This document shows, piece by piece, positions 1-6,125 of a DNA stretch of 8,413 nt (the first letter of the stretch is position 1; every line of letters starts with the position of its first letter). The notes under the pieces are model-generated. The model did no database searches, was not told the DNA's origin, and saw only the letters and a list, made by a program, of their open reading frames with translations. Source of the DNA: a bacterium UBA7470 (lineage in GTDB: Bacteria > Pseudomonadota > Gammaproteobacteria > Burkholderiales > Burkholderiaceae_C); the NCBI GenBank assembly GCA_002479815.1, contig DLPA01000104.1:1689-10101 (forward strand). Reading direction: 5' to 3'. The position numbers and the translations under genes are program-made.

Positions 1-2
1 AC

Positions 3-1070
3 GACACCGTGAAGCAGGTGCGTAAGTACGTCAACTTGATGGAATTTGCCAATGAAGTCGATGTAGAAACCGCTGGCGACGATGCGCAAGAGATTTGGGT
101 GTTGGGCACGGAACTCTTTCCCTACGAAGACTTGGGTGTGTCCTACAACCAAAGCGAAGGACGCGAACCCCTCATCGCCCCCGTGCATTACCCCGAATGG
201 GATGACCAGCTCCAGTTAGAGCGCCCCGCATGGGCGACGGTACAAGAGCGTCGAGCCAAAGCCGGGGATGTGGCCCTGATCGATGACATCATCACCAAAC
301 ACCGCCGCCTGATTGGGCGCATGAAATACCTGCTGGATGCCATGCAGCCCCAAGGCGTGCAGCGCCTACGCAAGCTGGAAGACGGCGACGAGATCGACCT
401 GAACGCGGCCCTGTCCTCGCTGGTGGACTTGCGCATGGGCCAACCACCCGATCCGCGCATCATGATGCGAAGCGTTCGCAAGCTGCGCGACCTCTCAGTG
501 CTGGTGCTGCTGGACTTGTCGCAGTCCACCAACGACACCGTGGCAGGCCAAGACCAAACCGTGTTGAGCCTGACGCGCCAAGCCTGCGTGCTGCTGGCCG
601 ATGCCATTGCCAAAGTAGGCGACCCCTTCGCCATTCACGGATTCTGTTCCAATGGACGGCATGACGTGCAGTACTGGCGCTTCAAAGACTTCCACCAACC
701 CTACGACGACACCGCAAAAGCACGACTGGCGGGTATGAGCGGCCAACTCTCCACCCGCATGGGCGCAGCCCTACGCCACGCCACCGCCGCCTTAAAAGCC
801 AGACGCTCGGCCAAAAAGTTGCTGCTGGTCATCACCGACGGCGAACCCGCCGATGTCGATGTGCGCGACCCGCAATACTTGCGCCACGACACCAAAAAAG
901 CCGTCGAGGAAGCCACCCGCCACGGCATCCTCCCCTACTGCATGAGCCTAGACCCACGCGCCGACCCCTATGTCAGCCGCATCTTCGGCGCACGTCGCTG
1001 CATGGTCATCGACAAGGTAGAACGCTTGCCTGAAAAACTGCCACTGCTGTACGCTGGGCTGACTTTATAA
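3..1070 (+). CDS. CbbO/NorD-family VWA-domain protein, C-terminal part (5' truncated)
   Basis: The reading frame is open to the left edge, so the GTG at 9 is probably internal; 355 codons are visible. The C-terminal half is a VWA domain with a complete metal-ion-dependent adhesion site (residues counted from the GTG): DLSQS at 169-173, the threonine in LSTRMG at 249, and the aspartate in ITDGEP at 277. A YPEWD motif near 61-65 and the stretch RDLSVLVLLDLSQST fit the CbbO/NorD family. These proteins work with a MoxR-type AAA+ ATPase: CbbQ-CbbO reactivates inhibited RuBisCO, while NorQ-NorD helps mature nitric oxide reductase. I lean to CbbO from overall resemblance, but the two share this domain and the diagnostic neighbours (cbbLSQ or norCBQ) lie outside the window. 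CbbO proteins are usually over 700 residues, so about half is missing. It ends the plus-strand unit; the next gene is convergent. Confidence 0.8.
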   Translation, partial: DTVKQVRKYVNLMEFANEVDVETAGDDAQEIWVLGTELFPYEDLGVSYNQSEGREPLIAPVHYPEWDDQLQLERPAWATVQERRAKAGDVALIDDIITKHRRLIGRMKYLLDAMQPQGVQRLRKLEDGDEIDLNAALSSLVDLRMGQPPDPRIMMRSVRKLRDLSVLVLLDLSQSTNDTVAGQDQTVLSLTRQACVLLADAIAKVGDPFAIHGFCSNGRHDVQYWRFKDFHQPYDDTAKARLAGMSGQLSTRMGAALRHATAALKARRSAKKLLLVITDGEPADVDVRDPQYLRHDTKKAVEEATRHGILPYCMSLDPRADPYVSRIFGARRCMVIDKVERLPEKLPLLYAGLTL

Positions 1071-1179
1071 TAAAAAATATAGTAAAAAAAGTGAGCTGCT
1101 TACGCAGTTAAATATAGAAATTTATCCATTTTCACCCTAGAAAAAGCATCATTTTTTTCAAAAAACGGCCTTGAGCATA

Positions 1180-1214
1180 CAAAAAACCCCGTTTTTCCGT
1201 GTCTGAAAAACGGG
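1180..1214 (-). terminator. Intrinsic terminator downstream of the lprI-like gene, possibly bidirectional
   Basis: Positions 1188-1197 and 1205-1214 form a perfect 10-bp stem (CCCGTTTTTC on each strand) around a 7-nt loop. Read on the minus strand, the stem is followed after one G by six T (1186-1181), the form of a Rho-independent terminator, about 130 nt beyond the lprI-like stop codon. Read on the plus strand, a run of six T (1226-1231) follows only after an 11-nt spacer, so termination of the cbbO/norD-like transcript here is possible but less canonical. Confidence 0.65.
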
Positions 1215-1241
1215 TGCGGAGGTAATTTTTTGATTTTTAAG

Positions 1242-1266
1242 AGCTATTTTTATATAAAAATAAGCT
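1242..1266. repeat. AT-rich hairpin with AGCT ends
   Basis: AGCTATTTTTA at 1242-1252 pairs with TAAAAATAAGCT at 1255-1266, with one bulged A at 1262 and a very short loop. It lies inside the inverted-repeat element, between the strong hairpin and the right arm. The stem is mostly A-T pairs, so it may be weak; no role is assigned. Confidence 0.35.
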
Positions 1267-1344
1267 AAAAGCCACGTATTATTTGCGTAAGCAGCTCATA
1301 TTTTTTGCTATGCTTTTTTGGGGGTGAAGTGAGGTAAAACGAAC

Positions 1345-1728
1345 TTAATCCAGCTTGCTGTTTTGGCAGCCGGCGCTGTTGCACTCGCGGATGCGGTTTT
1401 GCAGGAATTGGGCGCGTTCGATGGTGGTGTTGGCGGCACAGTCCAAATTCACAAAGAAGCGAGTGCCTTCGCGGCGCGAGCACTCGCTGTTGCGCTGCTC
1501 CATCCAACGCAGTTGACCGCTGCGCAGGGTTTTTTTGCCCGCCTCGTCCAGCATGCCGCGCAATTTGCCGTAATTCTCGTTCAGCTCTTTGTCGGCTTCA
1601 ATGTAGACCTTGTTCAGGCAGTACAAGCCATCAAAATCATTGCGAGGCTTGTCGCAATTGGAGTTGGCCCAAACGGAAAAGGGGACCAAAGGGGCCAGCA
1701 GCAAGGCGGCGACGGCATAGGGTTTCAT
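1345..1728 (-). CDS. Secreted LprI-like (DUF1311) protein
   Basis: This 127-residue protein begins with a typical Sec signal peptide: a lysine at position 2, a hydrophobic stretch at 4-19, and a likely cleavage after SVWA at 21. The mature part has the DUF1311/LprI pattern: a cysteine pair (C25, C37), ADKELNENYGKLR at 45-57, then QLRWMEQRNSEC at 72-83, with further cysteines at 97, 116 and 121. Six cysteines suggest disulfides in the periplasm. LprI of Mycobacterium tuberculosis inhibits lysozyme, but most DUF1311 proteins are uncharacterised, so lysozyme inhibition here is only inferred. The ATG at 1726-1728 is supported by an AGGAG ribosome-binding site about six bases upstream. The transporter gene lies upstream on the same strand, with a terminator hairpin between them, so lprI may have its own promoter or depend on readthrough. 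Confidence 0.85.
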   Translation of the reverse strand: MKPYAVAALLLAPLVPFSVWANSNCDKPRNDFDGLYCLNKVYIEADKELNENYGKLRGMLDEAGKKTLRSGQLRWMEQRNSECSRREGTRFFVNLDCAANTTIERAQFLQNRIRECNSAGCQNSKLD

Positions 1729-1731
1729 GAG

Positions 1732-1739
1732 GGACTCCT
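1732..1739 (-). promoter_or_regulatory. Ribosome-binding site of the lprI-like gene
   Basis: On the minus strand the bases CAGGAGTCCCTC directly precede the ATG at 1728. AGGAG is a near-consensus Shine-Dalgarno sequence at good spacing, and it fixes the start codon. It is separated from the U-tract of the upstream terminator by only a few bases. Confidence 0.75.
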
Positions 1740-1740
1740 G

Positions 1741-1772
1741 AAGAAAAAAGTGCGGTCAGAGGCCGACACTTT
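1741..1772 (-). terminator. Intrinsic terminator of the EamA-type transporter gene
   Basis: Read on the minus strand, AAGTG and CGG (1771-1763, with one bulged T at 1766) pair with CCGCACTT (1755-1748) across a 7-nt loop. The stem is followed by a T-rich run (1749-1744, then CTT). It starts about 23 nt after the transporter stop codon, a usual terminator position. The U-tract ends directly before the lprI Shine-Dalgarno sequence. Confidence 0.65.
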
Positions 1773-1794
1773 AGCGTCTGTTTGATCGTCTCTT

Positions 1795-2721
1795 TTAGCG
1801 CGTACTGCCGGGGCGGGAAGACACGATGATGCCGCCCACGATCAGCGCAAACGCCACTGCGTGATACGCCTTGGGCCATTCGCCCAAAATCGCGCCCGAC
1901 AACAGGGCAGCAAACAAGGGCGTGAGATTCACAAAGAAGCCCGCCATCTGCGGCCCCGCACTCGACACCCCTTTGCCCCAACAAAAATACGCCAACAGCG
2001 ACGGCCCGAGCGCCACATAAGCCAAGGCCACCCACAAGGGCCAGTCCCAGTGGAGTGTGAGATCGGAGGCCAGCGCCCACTCTGCCCCCGTGAACAGGCC
2101 CGACCACATCAGCCCGGGCACGACCTGCGCCATCAGCCATACCGCCCAGTCCTGACGCAGCGCAGAGGGATCGGGGCTGTCGGTGGGCGGTTTGATGAGC
2201 AGCCAGCTGTACCATGCCCATGTCGCCGTGGCGAAGAGCATCAAGACATCGCCCAACACCCAACGCAGATGGAGCAATTGCTGCCAATCGCCACGGGTCA
2301 AGACGGTCAATACACCCGAAATAGAAAACAGCACCCCGAAGGCTTGAGGCTTGGAAATCGTGGCCCCAAAAAACAAGCGCCCTAAGCCGAGCATGAAGAT
2401 GGGCATACTGGCCCCCACCAGCGTCACATTCAAAGGCGTAGAGGTTTTCAGGGCCATGTATTGCAGCGCGTTGTAGCTGCCCATGCCCAATAAGCCCAAC
2501 AAAGCCATGCGTCGCCAATGTGACCATAAGGGGCTGTTGGGGCGCAACACCCAAGCGGCCAGAGGCAGCAACAGCATCAAGACCACCGCCCAGCGCAGCA
2601 AGTTGAACGTGATGGGCGGGACTTGCGTTGTCATCAATCGCCCCACCACGGCATTGCCCGCCCACAGCAAAGGCGGGGTGGACAGCAATAAAGCCGTGCT
2701 GAAACTCAGTCGTGTGGTCAT
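1795..2721 (-). CDS. DMT-superfamily (EamA) inner-membrane transporter
   Basis: The 308-residue protein consists almost entirely of hydrophobic helices, consistent with ten membrane segments and two tandem EamA domains (about residues 10-142 and 155-302). Family-like features are LLWAGNAVVGRLM at 18-30 in helix 1, FNLLRWAVVLMLLLPL at 39-54 in helix 2, the helix around ALQYMALKTSTPLNVTLV, and the repeat-2 end LTPLFAALLSGAILGE at 266-281. EamA proteins export or exchange small metabolites such as amino acids or their analogues; the substrate cannot be read from this sequence. The frame is open to 2826, but I chose the ATG at 2719-2721: it places helix 1 near the N-terminus as in relatives, and the longer form would run into the divergent mipA-like gene. 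The ribosome-binding site before this ATG is weak, so the exact start is not certain. Confidence 0.85.
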   Translation of the reverse strand: MTTRLSFSTALLLSTPPLLWAGNAVVGRLMTTQVPPITFNLLRWAVVLMLLLPLAAWVLRPNSPLWSHWRRMALLGLLGMGSYNALQYMALKTSTPLNVTLVGASMPIFMLGLGRLFFGATISKPQAFGVLFSISGVLTVLTRGDWQQLLHLRWVLGDVLMLFATATWAWYSWLLIKPPTDSPDPSALRQDWAVWLMAQVVPGLMWSGLFTGAEWALASDLTLHWDWPLWVALAYVALGPSLLAYFCWGKGVSSAGPQMAGFFVNLTPLFAALLSGAILGEWPKAYHAVAFALIVGGIIVSSRPGSTR

Positions 2722-2810
2722 GGTGAAAAAGATGTAAAAGGGGGATGTTAGAACACTTTTATGAGCGTCAGAGTGTGTGAGCACAGCCGCTTGCAGGCAT
2801 ACTTGAGGGT
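2722..2810. promoter_or_regulatory. Divergent promoter region between transporter and mipA-like genes
   Basis: This 89-bp spacer separates two genes transcribed away from each other, so promoters for both should lie in it or at its edges. I could not pick out convincing -35/-10 pairs. At its right end, CATAC at 2798-2802 and GTATG at 2809-2813 form a small inverted repeat that includes the mipA-like ATG. Confidence 0.45.
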
Positions 2811-3707
2811 ATGAAGCTTTCAACAATAGGCCCTATCTTGATGTATTTGGGGATCGGTTGTCTCCACGCTCCTGTGCTGCTGGCGACCGAGACGCTGGTG
2901 GCGGCTGCGCCTTTGGGTCACGATGGGCTGTCGTCTGAGCCAGCGGTGCCTTCTGCCCCCGCCGTGCCTAGCCAAGCTCGGTGGGCTTTGGGATTTACCT
3001 TGTCTAATAGCCCCAGCTATGCGGGCAGTGTGGGGCGTGAGTGGGGCGTTCGTCCCATTTTGTCAGGACAAGTCGGACGCTGGACTTTATCCACGTCCTC
3101 TGCCAGACGCATGACCGGCAGTGGCGGCGTGGGCACGGGTTCGGGGGTGACGGGGGGCTTGAGCACATCCATCGCTGGAACGGATCGCTGGGACTTGGGC
3201 ATGGGTTTGCGCCTCACCAACGGTCGTCGCAGCACCGATGATGCCAGATTGAGTGGCCTGCCCGATGTCGATCCTTCTGTCGCCATTCGTGCCTCTTTGC
3301 GCTATCAACTGCATCCCCATTGGCAAGTCAGTGCTGGGTTGCAACAGGATTTGTTCGAGCGTCAAGGCGTAAAAGCCCATGTGGGCCTAGGCTGGAGTCA
3401 GCGCATTTGGGACGGTTGGGAGCTGGACTTGAATTCTGGCGTAGGCTGGGCCGACACCCGCGCCATGCGAACACACTACGGCGTACCCCTCTCAGCCATC
3501 ACCCCCCAGCGGCCCGTATGGACGCCGAATGCCGGTATGGAATCTTGGTTTGTGGGGGCGGGGTTGTCGCGTCCGATCGGCAAACATTGGCGTGTTGCTG
3601 GTAGTCTAGGCCACAGCAGCTTGCTAGGCCAAGCGGCGCAAAGTCCCCTGACCCAAAAACGCGATGCTGCGGTTGCCTCGTTCAGTATTGCGTATGTGGG
3701 TTGGTGA
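2811..3707 (+). CDS. MipA/OmpV-family outer-membrane protein
   Basis: The 298-residue protein has an N-terminal signal sequence (K2, hydrophobic 5-25; cleavage near 25 or 33 is uncertain) and a proline-rich linker with a repeated PAVPS unit (44-54). The barrel part then begins at RWALGFTLSNSPSYAGS (57-73), a MipA/OmpV signature. Other family features are DDARLSGLPDVDPSVAIRASLRY at 143-165, HYGVPLSAI at 222-230, and the C-terminal SSLLGQAAQSPLTQKRD at 269-285. The protein ends in tryptophan, an aromatic C-terminus usual for outer-membrane beta-barrels. E. coli MipA scaffolds a murein-synthesising complex with MltA and PBP1B; many homologues have other or unknown roles, so only an outer-membrane location is firm. 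A glycine/serine-rich stretch (102-116) probably forms a loop. The ATG at 2811 has a GAGGG only one base upstream, an awkward spacing. Confidence 0.85.
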   Translation: MKLSTIGPILMYLGIGCLHAPVLLATETLVAAAPLGHDGLSSEPAVPSAPAVPSQARWALGFTLSNSPSYAGSVGREWGVRPILSGQVGRWTLSTSSARRMTGSGGVGTGSGVTGGLSTSIAGTDRWDLGMGLRLTNGRRSTDDARLSGLPDVDPSVAIRASLRYQLHPHWQVSAGLQQDLFERQGVKAHVGLGWSQRIWDGWELDLNSGVGWADTRAMRTHYGVPLSAITPQRPVWTPNAGMESWFVGAGLSRPIGKHWRVAGSLGHSSLLGQAAQSPLTQKRDAAVASFSIAYVGW

Positions 3708-3750
3708 TGTTTTCATTTCAACCATTTCTAACTTTGAGAGACAGAGATTC

Positions 3751-4758
3751 ATGATGAGCACCACACCTGCAAACACCAGTCTTGCCGTCCAAATTCAACA
3801 AGCGGGTGGCCCTGAGGCCATGTCCTTGGTGAGCGTCCCTGTGGGCGATCCGGCGGCGGGTCAAGTGCGTGTAGCGCATCACGCCATCGGTTTGAATTTC
3901 ATCGACGTGTATCAGCGCACGGGACTCTATCCCTTGCCCATGCCTCTGAGCTTGGGCATGGAAGGCGCGGGCGTGGTGGAAGCTGTCGGCGAAGGGGTGT
4001 CTCATTTGGCCGTAGGCGACCGTGTGGCCTATGCCGCCAACCCCCCGGGCAGCTATTGCCAGCGTCGGGTCATGCCCGCCATGAACGTCTGTCGCCTGCC
4101 TGAAGACATCAGCTTCGAGACGGGCGCAGCCATGATGCTCAAGGGCTTGACGGCGCATTACTTGCTCAAACGCTGCCGCCCTGTCGAAGGACTAGAGGCG
4201 GGGGACTTTGTGCTCTTCCATGCCGCTGCGGGGGGCGTGGGTCTGATCGCTTGCCAATGGGCCAAAGCCTTGGGGCTGCGTTTGATTGCCACCGCAGGCT
4301 CTGACGAAAAATGCAAATTGGCCTTGGACAACGGAGCCGAGTTTGCGATCAACTACCGCACAGACCACTTCACGCAGCGCGTGAAAGACTTGACCAAGGG
4401 CGCGGGTGTCAAGGTGGTGTACGACTCGGTCGGCAAGGACACATGGGATGGCTCGCTCGACTGCTTGCGCCCCTTTGGTTTGATGGTCAGCTTTGGCAAT
4501 GCCAGTGGCCCTGTGCCCGCGTTTGCCCCCGGCATCTTGGGGCCTAAAGGTTCGTTGTACGTCACCCGTCAAACCCTGTTTTCGCACATTACCAGCCGCG
4601 AACGTACCCAAACCATGGCCGATGAGCTGTTTGCAGTGGTGCAAAGTGGTGCGGTCAAGATTCACATCGACCAACGTTTTGCGCTGGCCGATGTCCAAGC
4701 CGCGCATCGCAGCTTGGAGGCGAGGCAGACCACAGGCTCGACCGTGCTTTTGCCTTGA
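3751..4758 (+). CDS. NADPH:quinone oxidoreductase (zinc-free MDR family, QOR type)
   Basis: The protein is a 335-residue member of the medium-chain dehydrogenase/reductase family. It has the quinone-reductase signature NFIDVYQRTGLYP at 49-61, the GMEGAGVVEAVG segment at 69-80 (catalytic domain), and the Rossmann NADPH motif AAAGGVG at 158-164. The C-terminal RFALADVQAAHRSLEARQTTGSTVLLP closes the catalytic domain as in QOR/zeta-crystallin proteins. The cysteines that bind structural zinc in alcohol dehydrogenases are absent. Such enzymes reduce quinones or other alpha,beta-unsaturated carbonyls with NADPH in the cytosol; the real substrate is not predictable. The frame extends to an ATG at 3664 inside the mipA-like gene, but homology starts after 3751, where tandem ATGs (3751, 3754) follow a GA-rich stretch. 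Length is close to the usual 320-330. The Nudix gene starts 28 bp downstream, suggesting co-transcription. Confidence 0.9.
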   Translation: MMSTTPANTSLAVQIQQAGGPEAMSLVSVPVGDPAAGQVRVAHHAIGLNFIDVYQRTGLYPLPMPLSLGMEGAGVVEAVGEGVSHLAVGDRVAYAANPPGSYCQRRVMPAMNVCRLPEDISFETGAAMMLKGLTAHYLLKRCRPVEGLEAGDFVLFHAAAGGVGLIACQWAKALGLRLIATAGSDEKCKLALDNGAEFAINYRTDHFTQRVKDLTKGAGVKVVYDSVGKDTWDGSLDCLRPFGLMVSFGNASGPVPAFAPGILGPKGSLYVTRQTLFSHITSRERTQTMADELFAVVQSGAVKIHIDQRFALADVQAAHRSLEARQTTGSTVLLP

Positions 4759-4786
4759 GTCGGTGGGTTGATCGGGGGAACTTTCG

Positions 4787-5623
4787 ATGTCCAGCCACCA
4801 TCTCCAGGCACATTTGGCGCAGTGGTGGAGGGCCGTGCAATTGCCTCCCCGTGCGTTGCGCTGGCCTTTGCACTGTTTGGGACGACAGGTGGGTTCCGTG
4901 GAGCCTTCAGTGTTTGCTGCATTGGAGACTGGGTCGGGAATGACACCAGCAGAGACCTCCCCCCTGTTGCTCGTCAAAGAGCAGCGCAGCAATACGAACA
5001 AAACGCTAGAAATTGTTTGTACACACGAGCATCACGACGCCACCCTGGCTCAATTGGCGACCACGCTGTTACGTACAGGGTATTGTGGCCCCTGGCGCAA
5101 CGAATGCTTGCCTGTGATGGACGAGTGTGGTTACCTTTGGGCCAATGTGGAGCGGGGCGTGGTACGTGTGCTGGGCCTGCGCTCTCAAGCTGTACATTTG
5201 GTGGGCCTGCGCCCCGATGGACACATTTGGGTGCAGCAACGTGCCTTCCACAAGCCCAACGATCCAGGGCTGTGGGATACCTTGATGGGCGGTACGGTCG
5301 CTGCAGGTGAAACCGTGGCACACACCCTGGTGCGCGAAACCTGGGAAGAGGCGGGCTTGCATGGCTCGCAATTGCCGCCTCCGGTGTGGGGGGGGCGGTT
5401 CACCGCCAGCCGTCCCGTGCCGGATGGCCACGGGACAGGCTATTTGGTCGAAGACACCCATTGGTACACCGTCACCATTCCCAATGGTGTGGCCCCTCAA
5501 AATCAAGATGGTGAAGTCGATCATTTTGAGTGTTGGTCGCCTGCCCAAGTGTTAAGTGCTTTATATGCCGACCGTTTCACACCGGAGGCGCGTTGGGTGC
5601 TGGCGCAGGTGTTACAGGTTTAG
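4787..5623 (+). CDS. Nudix hydrolase with DUF4743-like N-terminal region
   Basis: The 278-residue protein carries a perfect Nudix box at 169-191: G169, E175, R183-E184, E187-E188 and G190, matching GX5EX7REUXEEXGU. This motif binds Mg2+ for cleavage of nucleoside-diphosphate-type substrates. The N-terminal ~130 residues, with WRNECLPV at 103-110 and RSQAVHLVGLRPDGHIWVQQRA at 132-152, resemble the DUF4743 region found next to Nudix domains in plant NUDX20/24 and fungal Tnr3-type proteins. Those enzymes hydrolyse damaged thiamine diphosphate derivatives such as oxythiamine diphosphate; the same role here is inference. The ATG at 4787 has a GGGGGAA ribosome-binding site 8-9 bases upstream. A run of eight G (5388-5395) lies just after the Nudix box, encoding W201-G202-G203. 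The stop codon overlaps that of the convergent HTH gene. Confidence 0.88.
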   Translation: MSSHHLQAHLAQWWRAVQLPPRALRWPLHCLGRQVGSVEPSVFAALETGSGMTPAETSPLLLVKEQRSNTNKTLEIVCTHEHHDATLAQLATTLLRTGYCGPWRNECLPVMDECGYLWANVERGVVRVLGLRSQAVHLVGLRPDGHIWVQQRAFHKPNDPGLWDTLMGGTVAAGETVAHTLVRETWEEAGLHGSQLPPPVWGGRFTASRPVPDGHGTGYLVEDTHWYTVTIPNGVAPQNQDGEVDHFECWSPAQVLSALYADRFTPEARWVLAQVLQV

Positions 5624-6042
5624 TTTGTTTCTACGGGCGATGGTATGTGCTGAGCAAAAGCGGCAACGACTTCGTACACCACATCTCTTTGTTTAGGCGA
5701 AAGCATCAAATACATGACCAACATATTTCTGTCTTTCTGATTCAAGGAACACTCCAACGATGCCACGCTTTTTGACGAGGGCGTGTCTCCAAAACGCAGG
5801 GTTTGCGGGTCCATTCGCAACCAGTCCGCCAGCACCACCAACTTGTCCTGATTGGGTAAAGACTGGCCTATCAACCAGTTACGAACGGCGTGAACCGTCA
5901 CGCCTTGTCCCCAATATCGGAGATTGAACTCGTGTGCGACCACCGTAGGAGATGTAGAAATTCCAGCCTGTTCCAAGGCTTGTCGTAACCGTGCGGCAAA
6001 CGCCTGACGTTCCAATTTGTTCAATTGCTGCGGATTTCTCAT
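5620..6042 (-). CDS. Helix-turn-helix (XRE/repressor-like) DNA-binding protein
   Basis: From the ATG at 6040-6042 the protein has 140 residues. Residues 13-85 form a probable HTH domain of the Cro/CI type: FAARLRQALEQAGI (15-28), then a helix pair in VTVHAVRNWLIGQSLPNQDKL (48-68), where HAVRNWL is the likely recognition helix, and ADWLRMDPQTLRFG at 72-85. The C-terminal part (about 100-132) is predicted helical and has no recognised ligand or protease domain, so it may dimerise. The frame stays open to a GTG at 6087; the shorter start removes a basic/aromatic leader and leaves a normal-sized spacer, but neither start has a good ribosome-binding site. It is divergent from the diguanylate cyclase gene and may regulate it and itself. 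The function call stops at DNA-binding regulator. Confidence 0.72.
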   Translation of the reverse strand: MRNPQQLNKLERQAFAARLRQALEQAGISTSPTVVAHEFNLRYWGQGVTVHAVRNWLIGQSLPNQDKLVVLADWLRMDPQTLRFGDTPSSKSVASLECSLNQKDRNMLVMYLMLSPKQRDVVYEVVAAFAQHIPSPVETN

Positions 6043-6125
6043 TCTGTAGAACTTATGAAATGCAGCAAAATGGTGTTTAATTGTCACTTACATAAATTTT
6101 TATTTTTACTCTCAATTAATCGTAT
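6043..6125. promoter_or_regulatory. AT-rich divergent spacer between HTH regulator and diguanylate cyclase, candidate operator
   Basis: This 83-bp spacer is strongly A+T-rich and must hold promoters for both genes. An imperfect palindrome, TGTCACTTACA at 6082-6092 (TGT/ACA ends with central symmetry), is a plausible operator for the neighbouring HTH protein. TTGTCA at 6081-6086 could serve as a -35 element toward the cyclase gene, with a poor TTTACT at 6105-6110. These are weak matches only. Confidence 0.35.

Larger units (their letters stand above)
1072..1318. repeat. AT-rich intergenic element bounded by 35-bp imperfect inverted repeats (MITE-like)
   Basis: Positions 1072-1106 and 1284-1318 are reverse complements without gaps at 30 of 35 positions by hand alignment. 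The inner 14 bp (1093-1106, GAGCTGCTTACGCA; 1284-1297) match perfectly, and the outer part alternates A-runs with an ATAG/CTAT block. The 247-bp unit fills most of the gap between the cbbO/norD-like gene and the lprI-like gene, is much richer in A+T than its neighbours and has no convincing ORF. It contains two internal hairpins (1188-1214 and 1242-1266). Terminal inverted repeats around a non-coding unit suggest a MITE or a repeated intergenic element, but I see no clear target-site duplication and only one copy in this window. It could instead be a large folded 3'-end or transcript-end structure. Confidence 0.5.

Noticed and set aside
1363..1785. Plus-strand open frame of 140 codons antisense to the lprI-like gene
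   Set aside because: The minus strand has a signal peptide, a DUF1311 pattern and a good ribosome-binding site; the antisense frame has none of these.
1637..2665. Long minus-strand open frame of about 340 codons over the transporter gene
   Set aside because: It is out of frame with the EamA gene, which shows clear membrane helices and family motifs; its translation is Gly/Ala/His-rich with no recognisable domain.
2722..2826. N-terminal extension of the transporter by 35 residues
   Set aside because: The extra residues are not hydrophobic in the right way, overlap the divergent mipA-like start, and are not expected in EamA proteins.
3664..3750. Earlier ATG for the quinone oxidoreductase inside the mipA-like gene
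   Set aside because: The added residues are translated from mipA-like coding sequence in another frame and do not resemble the QOR family N-terminus.
4192..5001. Minus-strand frame of about 270 codons across qor and nudix
   Set aside because: It is antisense to two well-supported genes and shows no domain features.
4768..5310. Plus-strand frame of 180 codons starting just before the Nudix gene
   Set aside because: It is in a different frame from the Nudix gene, which has an intact Nudix box; the overlapping frame is a shadow.
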